Source of the DNA: Sphingomonas aurea
GTDB lineage: Bacteria > Pseudomonadota > Alphaproteobacteria > Sphingomonadales > Sphingomonadaceae
NCBI RefSeq assembly: GCF_030678875.1
Contig: NZ_JAUUDS010000001.1
Location: 992,001-1,056,000 of the forward strand
Direction: 5' to 3'
Length of the DNA: 64,000 bases
This document shows, piece after piece, positions 1 to 7,121 of the stretch; position 1 is the first letter of the stretch; the number at the start of each line of letters is the position of its first letter. The notes under the pieces are model-generated. The model was not told the DNA's origin and ran no database searches. It worked only from the letters and a program-made list of their open reading frames with translations. Position numbers and translations under genes: made by a program.

Positions 1-146
1 TCCGCGGCGAGCATGATGCGATTCTCGATGCGATCGTCCGCATGGACTCCAACCGCGCCCGCCACGCCGCCCGCCGCCACATGCAGGAAAGCCTGACCCG
101 CCACTCCGAGCTGAGCGACGCCGCCCATGCCCGCGAAGAGGAATAG
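1..146 (+). CDS. GntR-family (FadR/FCD) transcriptional regulator, C-terminal end only
   Basis: Only the last 47 codons are in the window; the frame opens at base 3 and stops with TAG at 144-146. The visible residues, including GEHDAILDAIVRMDSNRARH and HMQESLTRH, match the final helices of FCD ligand-binding domains, where the pattern H-x-AIL-x-AI-x-x-x-D precedes the A-R-x-x-H-M segment. FCD proteins of the GntR family are repressors that respond to organic acids or sugar acids. The next gene is a TonB-dependent receptor in the same direction with its own promoter. This suggests local control of an uptake locus, but the ligand cannot be inferred from this fragment. Confidence 0.75.
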   Translation, partial: RGEHDAILDAIVRMDSNRARHAARRHMQESLTRHSELSDAAHAREEE

Positions 147-173
147 CCATTGCTCGCGGCATTTGTCCGGTAA

Positions 174-201
174 TTGACACGCCATCATCAACTTGTATGA
201 T
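174..201 (+). promoter_or_regulatory. Sigma-70-like promoter of the TonB receptor, with overlapping operator-like repeat
   Basis: TTGACA at 174-179 and TATGAT at 196-201 are separated by 16 bases, a near-consensus housekeeping promoter. An inverted repeat, ATCAT at 184-188 and ATGAT at 197-201, lies over the -10 element. That is a plausible site for the adjacent GntR regulator. The start codon at 249 is preceded by GGAGG. The promoter call rests on sequence match; the operator is inference. Confidence 0.55.
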
Positions 202-248
202 AACTCCCATCGAGATGGCAGAATGGCCGTTACGGTTGGAGGGATGAA

Positions 249-3194
249 ATGGGGAAGTTCAGGTTCGCATCGGCCGTGTCGTTCGGCGTTCTCGCAACCG
301 TGCTGGCGATCGGGCCGGCCCACGCCCAGACAGCGCCGGACACGACCACCGACGCCCAGGCCACTGCGGCGCCTGACGGCCAGGCCGCTACAACCCCCGA
401 CGAGCAGGCGGCAGAAGACATCGTCGTCACCGGTTTCCGCAACAGCCTGAGCAAGGCGATCGCGCTGAAGCGCGATTCGATCGCGATCCGCGACTCCATC
501 GTCGCCGAAGATATCGGCAAGTTCCCCGAGGCGAACGTCGCCGACTCGCTCCAGCGTATTCCCGGCGTCATCCTCAGCCGCGACGGTTTCTCGAACGAGG
601 GCCAGCGGATCAGCATCCGCGGCCTGGGATCGGAATTCACCGTCACCACCATCGACGGGGCGCCGGTCCGCACCACGTCGTCGACCAACGTCGGCAGCTC
701 GACCCGCGACTTCAACTACGACGTCTTCCCGTCCGAGCTGTTCGGCCGCGTCGACGTCTACAAGACGCCGCTCGCCAATCTGGAAGAGGGCGGCATCGGC
801 GGCGTCATCGACCTGCAGACGCCGCGTCCGTTCGACAGCAACGGCCGCGTCATCCGCTACACCGCGCAGGCCAACTACAATACCCAGTCGAAGGAATGGC
901 GCCCGCGCGGCTCGCTGCTGCTCAGCGACACGGTCGGCAATTTCGGCGCGCTGTTCGGCGTCGCCTATGCCAAGAACGTCAACGAGCGCTCGGGCTTCCA
1001 GTCGACCGGCGGTGGCACCAGCGGCTACAACTCGTCGGCACTGGGTCGCCGTCCCTATTACGGCTCCCCCGCCGCCAACACGAGCGGCCCGTTCAATTTC
1101 GAGCTAGACCTCGACAACCCGCTCGCCAATTTCGGCGGATTGACTCGCGACCAGATCGCCAATGCCAATCTGCCACGCTTCTATCGCATCTACGCATCGA
1201 ATACCGATCGCGAGCGGCTCGGCTTCGTCGGCTCGCTCCAGTACAAGAGCGACCGGGTAGAGCTCAGCGTCGACGGCATCGCCTCGGACCTGACCGACTC
1301 CACCACCGAGTTTACCTTCGGCGTCCCGGTCCGCAACAGCCGCACTGTCCGGGGTAGCACCAGTGCACCTGGCACCGGCACCAATTCCGGCCTGATCCCG
1401 CTCGACGTGAAGATCGACGAGTATAACAACCTCTATGGCACGTTCGGCAATTCGAGCATCCTGACCGAGAGCTTCTACCGCGATACCAAGACCAAGTTCC
1501 GCTACATCATCGGGCGCGGCGTCTGGAACGTTACCGACAACCTGAGGTTTTCGGCACAGGGTAATTTCAGCCAGAGCAAGGCGGTCTATTCGGAAAACCG
1601 CGTCATCTCGAACATCTACGGGATCACGACCACCTTCGATCCCACCGTCAACATCACCTATCCGACGATCAGCTCGCCGGTCGATTTCACCAATCCGGCC
1701 AACTATCGTGCGCCGTCGCTCGGTTTCGCGATCAACGACGAGCTGGACCGGGTGAAGACCGGCCGGGCGGTGCTCGACTGGACGCCCGTCGACAATGGCG
1801 AGCAGTTGCTCACCTTGAAGCTGGGCGCCAACTACACCTCCAGCACCAAGCGGGTGCAGCGCCAGGACGGCAGCGCCATCGCGGCGCGCACCCCGCTGCC
1901 GCAGGGCGGTACCTTTGCTACCAACCCGACCGGCGTGTTCGCCAACATGGACCCGTTCGTCCAGTTCGGCGAGCTGCGGAACGGCGGCAACTCTGGCTAC
2001 CCGTCGCAGTTCGCGACCTTCTCGCGTGATTTCGTGCTCGGCACGCTGGCGGCGAACACCGCCAATCGCGCGGCGACCCCGGCGCTCAACCAGGCATTCC
2101 AGGCCGAGGAGATCGTCAAGTCGGGCTTTTTCGAGACGAGCTTCAAATTCCCGATCGCCGGCCACGCGCTGCGCGTGAACTGGGGCGTCCGCTTCTCCGA
2201 CACCCGAACGCTCATCAACAACTATCAGACGGTGCCGACCGGCGGCTTCGCGCCCGCGGAGCGCGAGGGCGGCTATCAGAACTTCCTGCCCTCGGCGAGC
2301 TTCACCTTCGACATCACCGAAAAGCTGGTGCTGCGCGGCTCGACCGGGCAGACGATCACCCGCAACGCGCTGTCGACGATCGCCGCAGGCACGCGCGTTC
2401 CCAACATCTTCAATCCCGCGGTCACCGTCGGCAACCCGGACCTTCGCCCGCAGTCCGCGGCGACCTATGACGCCACGCTGGAATGGTATTTCGCCCCCGG
2501 TGGCCTCTTGAGCGCGGGCGCGTTCATCAAGAACATCAGCGACCGGCCTTTCTCGGTGATCGAGCGGGTGCCGTTCAGCACGCTCGGCCTGACGTCGGAC
2601 CTGTTCAGCTGCGCGTCGCTCGGCGGCACCGTCTGCAACAACGGCGTGATCGACCCCAATGCGCTGTTCGACCGGACGATCACGGTCAATCAGAACGAGC
2701 TGAAGCTGAAGGGGCTGGAGTTCGCCTATCAGCAGAACTTCACCTTCCTGCCCAAGCCGTTCGACGGCCTTGGCGTCACCAGCAGCTTCACCGTGATCGA
2801 TCAGGAGGGCAGCGACTTCGTCCTGACCAACGGCGACCGCATCGGTCTGCAGCCCGTGCCGAAGTTCGCCTACAGCGTCACCGGCTTCTACGAGAAGGGT
2901 CCGCTGTCGATCCGCGGCTCGTACAATTACCGTGGCAAGACCGGCCAGAATTTCGTGAACACCGGCAACAACCAGGTGCCCTACCTGAACGCGCAGGGCT
3001 TCCTCGACGGCACGATCAGCTATCGCCTCAACGACATGATCGAGCTGCGCGTCGATGCGCTGAACATCACCAATCAGGAAGTCTATTTCTTCTACACCGA
3101 CCCGACCCAATCCGCCGGCAACGGCCAGTCCCGCCGCGACAATTCCTACTTCAACGGCACAACCATTTCGTTCGGCATCCGCGGCAAGTTTTAG
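249..3194 (+). CDS. TonB-dependent outer-membrane receptor
   Basis: This is a 981-residue outer-membrane transporter. Residues 1-26 form a signal peptide ending AHAQ. A Thr/Ala/Asp-rich linker leads to a TonB-box-like EDIVVTGFR near residue 58, then the plug domain (about 65-190, with VADSLQRIPGV and ISIRGLGSEFTVTTIDG). A long beta-barrel follows and ends in the terminal phenylalanine (FGIRGKF) expected of outer-membrane barrels. Length and the IPGV/IRG motifs fit the large TIGR01782-type receptors that sphingomonads, Caulobacter and Xanthomonas use for carbohydrate or other bulky substrates. The start is supported by GGAGG eight bases upstream. The substrate is unknown. The neighbouring GntR regulator may control it. 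Confidence 0.93.
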   Translation: MGKFRFASAVSFGVLATVLAIGPAHAQTAPDTTTDAQATAAPDGQAATTPDEQAAEDIVVTGFRNSLSKAIALKRDSIAIRDSIVAEDIGKFPEANVADSLQRIPGVILSRDGFSNEGQRISIRGLGSEFTVTTIDGAPVRTTSSTNVGSSTRDFNYDVFPSELFGRVDVYKTPLANLEEGGIGGVIDLQTPRPFDSNGRVIRYTAQANYNTQSKEWRPRGSLLLSDTVGNFGALFGVAYAKNVNERSGFQSTGGGTSGYNSSALGRRPYYGSPAANTSGPFNFELDLDNPLANFGGLTRDQIANANLPRFYRIYASNTDRERLGFVGSLQYKSDRVELSVDGIASDLTDSTTEFTFGVPVRNSRTVRGSTSAPGTGTNSGLIPLDVKIDEYNNLYGTFGNSSILTESFYRDTKTKFRYIIGRGVWNVTDNLRFSAQGNFSQSKAVYSENRVISNIYGITTTFDPTVNITYPTISSPVDFTNPANYRAPSLGFAINDELDRVKTGRAVLDWTPVDNGEQLLTLKLGANYTSSTKRVQRQDGSAIAARTPLPQGGTFATNPTGVFANMDPFVQFGELRNGGNSGYPSQFATFSRDFVLGTLAANTANRAATPALNQAFQAEEIVKSGFFETSFKFPIAGHALRVNWGVRFSDTRTLINNYQTVPTGGFAPAEREGGYQNFLPSASFTFDITEKLVLRGSTGQTITRNALSTIAAGTRVPNIFNPAVTVGNPDLRPQSAATYDATLEWYFAPGGLLSAGAFIKNISDRPFSVIERVPFSTLGLTSDLFSCASLGGTVCNNGVIDPNALFDRTITVNQNELKLKGLEFAYQQNFTFLPKPFDGLGVTSSFTVIDQEGSDFVLTNGDRIGLQPVPKFAYSVTGFYEKGPLSIRGSYNYRGKTGQNFVNTGNNQVPYLNAQGFLDGTISYRLNDMIELRVDALNITNQEVYFFYTDPTQSAGNGQSRRDNSYFNGTTISFGIRGKF

Positions 3195-3380
3195 GCAGGT
3201 TCGGCATCCAGGGTCGCGGGCGGTATCGCTTGCGGCTGTGGATGCCGCAGCAGGCCCGGCATGACGTTCGATCGATTCGCAGAACGGTCACAAAATTCTG
3301 GATGTCGAACCGCTCTAGCATCCACGGGCTCCTCTTCCCGGGAAGCAGGGCGAGCGGAAACCTCTTCAAAGTCCCCCTAC

Positions 3381-3414
3381 TCGGGTGTCCGCTTCGGCGG
3401 GCACCCGACTTTTT
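3381..3414 (+). terminator. Rho-independent terminator with UUCG-type tetraloop
   Basis: A 12-base stem (3381-3392 with 3397-3408, one G-U pair) closes a TTCG loop and is followed by CTTTTT. It ends plus-strand transcription about 190 bases after the TonB receptor, just before the convergent minus-strand gene that ends at 3417. The 222-base gap 3195-3416 otherwise holds only a short GCCGGGCATGAC-type repeat fragment. Confidence 0.75.
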
Positions 3415-3416
3415 CG

Positions 3417-4295
3417 TCACCCTTCGCGCAGCTGCGCCAGCACCGCCTGCGCCTGCTTCAGGTGCGGGATGTCGAGCATCCGCCCGTCCAGCCCCACCGT
3501 GCCGCCACCGGCTTCGGCGAACGCCGCGACCACGCGCCGCGCGTGCTCGACCTGCCCGGGCGAGGGCAGATAACTCTCGTTGATCGCGGCGACCTGCGCC
3601 GGGTGGATCGCGAGGCGCCCGGTAAATCCCTCGGCATAGCTCGCTACCGATGCCGCACGCAGCCCCGCCTCGTCGCGGAAATCGGCGTGGAGCGTATCGA
3701 TCGCCTGCACGCCCGCTGCGCGCGCGCCGAGCAGGGTCAGCGAGCGCACGAGGCGATAGGTCAACGCCCAGCCGCTACCGTCCGCCGCCTGGTTCGTGCT
3801 CGCCCCCAGCGCCGTCGCCAGATCCTCCGCCCCCCAGGTCAGCCCAGCCAGCCGCGCCAGCCCCGCCCCGGCATAGTCGCCGAGCGTGAAGGGCGACGCC
3901 GCCGTCTCGGTCGCCACCGGCAGGATGCGCGTCGTGCCCTGCGGCACCCCCGCCTGCACCTCCAGCGCGTCGAGATAGTGTGACAGGCGCCGCACGTCCG
4001 CCGGCCCCTCGCCCTTGGGCAGCATCACCCCGTCGGGCCGCGCCGCGACCACCGCCGCCAGGTCGGCCAGCGCCAGATCGGTATCGAGCGGATTGATCCG
4101 CACCCACACCTCCGGCCGCCGCGTTCCCGCCGGTCGGCCGTGCAGATATTCCGCGGCCAGCGCCCTCGCCGCCGGCTTGGCCGCCGGCGCCACCGCATCC
4201 TCCAGGTCCAGGATCAGCGCATCCGCGCCCGACGCATCGCCCTTGGCCAGCTTCTTCTCGCTGTCCGCCGGGATGAACAGCCAGGACCGGATCAT
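3417..4295 (-). CDS. HpcH/HpaI aldolase / citrate lyase beta-subunit (CitE-like) family protein
   Basis: A 292-residue TIM-barrel lyase of the CitE/malyl-CoA lyase group. The start MIRSWLFIPADSEKKLAK is typical of the family, and its ATG overlaps the stop of the upstream MaoC gene (ATGA). Visible family motifs are ALILDLEDAV near residue 28, VRINPLDT near 68, the metal-binding glutamate region VMLPKGEG near 93, and LTWGAEDLATALGA near 160, whose acidic residues bind Mg2+. Such enzymes cleave or form (S)-malyl-, methylmalyl- or citramalyl-CoA. Pairing with a MaoC hydratase supports acyl-CoA chemistry, but the exact substrate is not determined. An upstream in-frame Met at 4331 is less likely because it would lie inside the MaoC gene. 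Confidence 0.85.
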   Translation of the reverse strand: MIRSWLFIPADSEKKLAKGDASGADALILDLEDAVAPAAKPAARALAAEYLHGRPAGTRRPEVWVRINPLDTDLALADLAAVVAARPDGVMLPKGEGPADVRRLSHYLDALEVQAGVPQGTTRILPVATETAASPFTLGDYAGAGLARLAGLTWGAEDLATALGASTNQAADGSGWALTYRLVRSLTLLGARAAGVQAIDTLHADFRDEAGLRAASVASYAEGFTGRLAIHPAQVAAINESYLPSPGQVEHARRVVAAFAEAGGGTVGLDGRMLDIPHLKQAQAVLAQLREG

Positions 4296-4744
4296 GCCGG
4301 CCGCTTCCGCTGCAACCCCGATCGCTTGCACGTCGCGACCAGTTCATCGCGCTGATTATAGGCACGGTGCAGGAAGGTCACGATCCCCGCGTCCGGTCGC
4401 GACTTCGACTCGCGCAGGGCCGTCACCTCGGTCTCGATGCGCAGCGTGTCGCCGATGAATACCGGCGCCGGGAACCGCACCTCGTCCCAGCCGAGATTGG
4501 CGACGGCGGTGCCCAGTGTCGTATCGCCGACCGACACGCCGACCATCAGCCCCAGCGTGAAGGTGGAATTGACCAGGATGCGGCCATAATCGCTCGCCGC
4601 CATATACTCGGCATCCAGGTGCAACTGCGCGGGATTGTGGGTCAGGGTGGAGAACAGCAGATTGTCCGTCTCGGTCACCGTCCGCCGGATCGCGTGAGCA
4701 AAGACCTGCCCCACCACCAGCTCGTCGAACCACAATCCCGCCAT
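4292..4744 (-). CDS. MaoC-family dehydratase (hot-dog fold)
   Basis: A 150-residue single hot-dog protein beginning MAGLWFDELVVGQVF. The catalytic-loop pattern is TETDNLLFSTLTHNPAQLH (about residues 24-42), with the Asp/His pair used for hydration of enoyl-CoA in MaoC and (R)-hydratases. FIGDTLRIETEVTALRESKSRP further on is the standard second half of the fold. Its start overlaps the PitA stop (TGATG) and its stop overlaps the start of the CitE-like gene, so the three are probably co-translated. It likely hydrates an unsaturated acyl-CoA that the lyase partner then cleaves, or the reverse. The reading frame extends further upstream without a stop, but that part is a shadow of PitA. Confidence 0.85.
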   Translation of the reverse strand: MAGLWFDELVVGQVFAHAIRRTVTETDNLLFSTLTHNPAQLHLDAEYMAASDYGRILVNSTFTLGLMVGVSVGDTTLGTAVANLGWDEVRFPAPVFIGDTLRIETEVTALRESKSRPDAGIVTFLHRAYNQRDELVATCKRSGLQRKRPA

Positions 4745-5748
4745 CAGATCAGCCCCCCGATCGCCCGCGTCAGCCAGAACACGCTCGCCCCGACCAGCCC
4801 GGCGGCAGGCAGCGTCACGAACCAGGCGACGACGATGTTCGATGCCACGTTCCACCGCACCGCCGACACCCGCCGCGCCGCGCCGACGCCGACGATGGCG
4901 CCGGTGATTGTGTGGGTTGTGGAGATCGGGATGCCGCCGATATTGGCGATGGCCAGCGTGATCGCGCCGCCCGTCTCCGCGCAGAACCCCTGCGCCGGGG
5001 TCAGCCGGGTGATCTTCGACCCCATCGTGTGGACGATCCGCCACCCGCCCGACATGGTGCCAAGCGCGATCGCGCCATAGCAGGACAGCACCACCCATAG
5101 CGGCACGTAGAAGGTGTCGCCCAGCACGCCCTGGCTATAGAGCAGCACCGCGATGATCCCCATCGTCTTCTGCGCATCGTTGCCGCCATGGCCCAGGCTG
5201 TAGAGCGCGGCCGAAACGAGCTGCAGCTTGCGATAGCGTTTGTCGACCGACAGCGGCGACAGGCGCAGGCTGGTCCAGGCGACGACCAGCACGAATACCA
5301 GCGCCAGCACCATGCCGACCGCCGGCGCCACGAAGATGCCCGCCACCGTCTTGACGATGCCGCTCCACACGATGCCGCTGAACCCCGCCTTGGCGAGACC
5401 CGCGCCCAGCAGCCCGCCGATCAGCGCGTGGCTCGACGACGACGGGATGCCCAGCACCCAGGTCAGCACGTTCCAGAACACCGCGCCGCACAGCGCCGCC
5501 CAGATGACGGTCGCGTCGATGACATTGGCATCGACGATGCCCTTGCCGACCGTGTTGGCGACATGCTCGCCGAACACGAACAGCGCCAGGAAGTTGAACG
5601 ACGCCGCCCACAGCACGGCATATTGCGGCTTCAGCACCCGGGTCGACACGACGGTCGCGATCGAGTTGGCGGCATCGTGCATGCCGTTCAGGAAGTCGAA
5701 CAGCAGCGCGAACGCGACGAGCCCGACCAGCAGCGGCAAGGAAATCAT
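4744..5748 (-). CDS. pitA: Low-affinity inorganic phosphate transporter, PiT family
   Basis: A 334-residue inner-membrane carrier with about ten hydrophobic segments. The two PiT signature repeats are visible: LLFDFLNGMHDAANSIATVV near the N-terminus and YSLGHGGNDAQKTMGIIA near residue 190. GIPSSSSHALIGGLLGAG and GIPISTTHTITGAIVGVG are the paired S-S-S-H/S-T-T-H motifs of the duplicated ProDom families. It imports metal-phosphate with protons. The DUF47 (PhoU-like) gene upstream on the same strand is its usual partner, here separated by 210 bases of repeat DNA. A high-affinity pst operon lies about 9 kb away. Confidence 0.93.
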   Translation of the reverse strand: MISLPLLVGLVAFALLFDFLNGMHDAANSIATVVSTRVLKPQYAVLWAASFNFLALFVFGEHVANTVGKGIVDANVIDATVIWAALCGAVFWNVLTWVLGIPSSSSHALIGGLLGAGLAKAGFSGIVWSGIVKTVAGIFVAPAVGMVLALVFVLVVAWTSLRLSPLSVDKRYRKLQLVSAALYSLGHGGNDAQKTMGIIAVLLYSQGVLGDTFYVPLWVVLSCYGAIALGTMSGGWRIVHTMGSKITRLTPAQGFCAETGGAITLAIANIGGIPISTTHTITGAIVGVGAARRVSAVRWNVASNIVVAWFVTLPAAGLVGASVFWLTRAIGGLI

Positions 5749-5780
5749 CGCCGACGCGCCTTGAGTGCACCACGCCGCCC

Positions 5781-5925
5781 GTGCTCCCGCGAAGGCGGGA
5801 GCCCAGTGCCTTCAGGGCCGCAGCTCGCATCGGAAGGCACTGGCCCCCCGCCTGCGCGGGGGAACGAGAACGGGAGCCCGAATCCCAACCCCGTCATCCC
5901 CGTGCAGGCGGAGATGACGGGGTTG
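5781..5925. repeat. Palindromic intergenic repeats between DUF47 and pitA
   Basis: Two back-to-back hairpins carry the CTCCCGCGAAGGCGGGAG core (5784-5801) and the CCCCCGCCTGCGCGGGGG form. They are joined through AGTGCCTTC / GAAGGCACT arms. A third element, GTCATCCCCGTGCAGGCG..., follows at 5895-5925. The first 28 bases (5781-5808) recur exactly at 35780, and variants occur at 55131, 9747, 33283 and 51240. This fills the 5749-5958 gap; no gene is visible there. Confidence 0.75.
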
Positions 5926-5958
5926 GCGAGCGTCGACGGACGCGCCCGATCCACCCCC

Positions 5959-6606
5959 TCAAGCATGGTCGATCACCAGCCCCTGGATCTCGTTCGCGAC
6001 ATCCTCGAACCGGTCGACCACCCGTTCCAGATGGCTGTAGATCTCGCGCCCGACGATGAAGGCCATCGGCTCGCCCTGCCGCTTGGCGAACAGCGCGCGC
6101 AGCCCGTCCTCGTGGATGTCGTCGGCCTTGCCCTCGATCCGGATCAGCCGGGTAGTCAGCTCGGTCAGCCGGTCGCCATTCTTGTTGATCGACCGCAGCA
6201 GCGGGATCGCCTCCGCGGTGATCCGTGCCGCCTCGACGATGATGCCGGCCATGTCACGCATCTGCGACTCGAACTCGGCGAAGCCGTAGAGCGTGATCGA
6301 GCGTGCGGTCTGGTTCATCTGGTCGATCGCGTCGTCCATCACTCCGATCAGCTCGATGATCGCGCTGCGGTCGAATGGCGTCACGAACACGCGCCGCACA
6401 TCCTGCAGCACGTCGCGGGTGATATCGTCGGCCTGATGCTCCAGCGCCACGATCCGCGCGACCTGCGCGGGCACGTCGCCGGCCGCCGTCTCGTGCAGCA
6501 GCGTCGCGAGCGCGTCGGCGCCCGCCACCAGCGTCGCGGCATGCGCCTCGAACTGATCGAAGAATCGCCCCTGCTGGGGCAGCAGCGACTGGAACCAGCC
6601 AAGCAT
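5959..6606 (-). CDS. DUF47-family protein (PhoU-like partner of PitA)
   Basis: A 215-residue all-helical protein starting MLGWFQSLLPQQGRFFDQF, the usual opening of DUF47/TIGR00153 proteins. Other family stretches are LEHQADDITRDVL near residue 60, FVTPFDRSAIIELIGVMDD near 85, and EGKADDIHEDGLRALF near 165. The acidic E-x-x-AD motifs fit PhoU-like metal clusters. The protein normally accompanies Pit transporters and is thought to modulate them. A perfect AAGGAGG sits nine bases before this ATG, so it is a real initiation site. The same frame stays open upstream through a NUDIX domain, so a longer fused product is also possible (see the overlapping entry). Confidence 0.88.
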   Translation of the reverse strand: MLGWFQSLLPQQGRFFDQFEAHAATLVAGADALATLLHETAAGDVPAQVARIVALEHQADDITRDVLQDVRRVFVTPFDRSAIIELIGVMDDAIDQMNQTARSITLYGFAEFESQMRDMAGIIVEAARITAEAIPLLRSINKNGDRLTELTTRLIRIEGKADDIHEDGLRALFAKRQGEPMAFIVGREIYSHLERVVDRFEDVANEIQGLVIDHA

Positions 6607-7101
6607 CGGAATTCGCCTCCTTATCCCGGTCCGGACTGCCGGGACCATCCGTTCTACCACGCCCGATGGCGCAGGCGGCGGCCGAAAGCCAGCGATCAGC
6701 GCACTCAGGTCCGGTTCGGCCACCGCTTTCGCCGCATCGGGCAGGCTGAACCAGCGGGTATCGCGCTCGCGCCGCTCGGGCCAGTCGGCCGCCTGCGCGG
6801 TCACCGCCAGGGGATAGAGCGCCACCCTCGCCGCCACCGGCCCGCGCCGCTGCCGCTTGGTATAGGCATAATCGCCCAGCGGCGCGGCGCAGGCGAAACC
6901 GCGCAGCCCCGCCTCCTCCCACGCCTCCAGCGCGGCGGCCTCGTGCCCGGCCAGCCCGGCCATCGGATTGCCTTTGGGCACCACCCATCGCCCGGTGTCG
7001 CGCGAGGTGATGAGCATCACCTCCGCCACGCCACCGGCCGCGATCCGATAGGGCAAGGCGCCGATCTGGCGTAACATCCGGGCAGGATGGAACGCGCGCA
7101 T
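5959..7101 (-). CDS. NUDIX hydrolase reading frame continuing in frame into DUF47
   Basis: The NUDIX part is 6607-7101 (165 residues), starting MRAFHPARMLRQIGALPYR. It contains VPKGNPMAGLAGHEAAALEA (about 41-60) and WEEAGLRG (61-68), a NUDIX box of the diphosphoinositol/diadenosine polyphosphate type. The EEAG core is kept, while the first Glu and the Arg of the canonical box are replaced. There is no stop codon between this domain and the DUF47 methionine at 6606, so translation from 7101 would give a 380-residue NUDIX-DUF47 fusion. A strong internal ribosome site before 6606 suggests DUF47 is also made alone. The start has AAGGGG just upstream and lies 20 bases after the phospholipase D-like gene. 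Whether the missing stop is real or a sequence error cannot be told from one copy. Confidence 0.65.
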   Translation of the reverse strand: MRAFHPARMLRQIGALPYRIAAGGVAEVMLITSRDTGRWVVPKGNPMAGLAGHEAAALEAWEEAGLRGFACAAPLGDYAYTKRQRRGPVAARVALYPLAVTAQAADWPERRERDTRWFSLPDAAKAVAEPDLSALIAGFRPPPAPSGVVERMVPAVRTGIRRRIPMLGWFQSLLPQQGRFFDQFEAHAATLVAGADALATLLHETAAGDVPAQVARIVALEHQADDITRDVLQDVRRVFVTPFDRSAIIELIGVMDDAIDQMNQTARSITLYGFAEFESQMRDMAGIIVEAARITAEAIPLLRSINKNGDRLTELTTRLIRIEGKADDIHEDGLRALFAKRQGEPMAFIVGREIYSHLERVVDRFEDVANEIQGLVIDHA

Positions 7102-7121
7102 CCCCTTGGCAACAGGGCAAG

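Noticed and set aside
1104..3110. 668-residue open frame on the minus strand opposite the TonB receptor
   Set aside because: It is an antisense shadow of a well-supported receptor gene, with no recognisable domain and biased composition.
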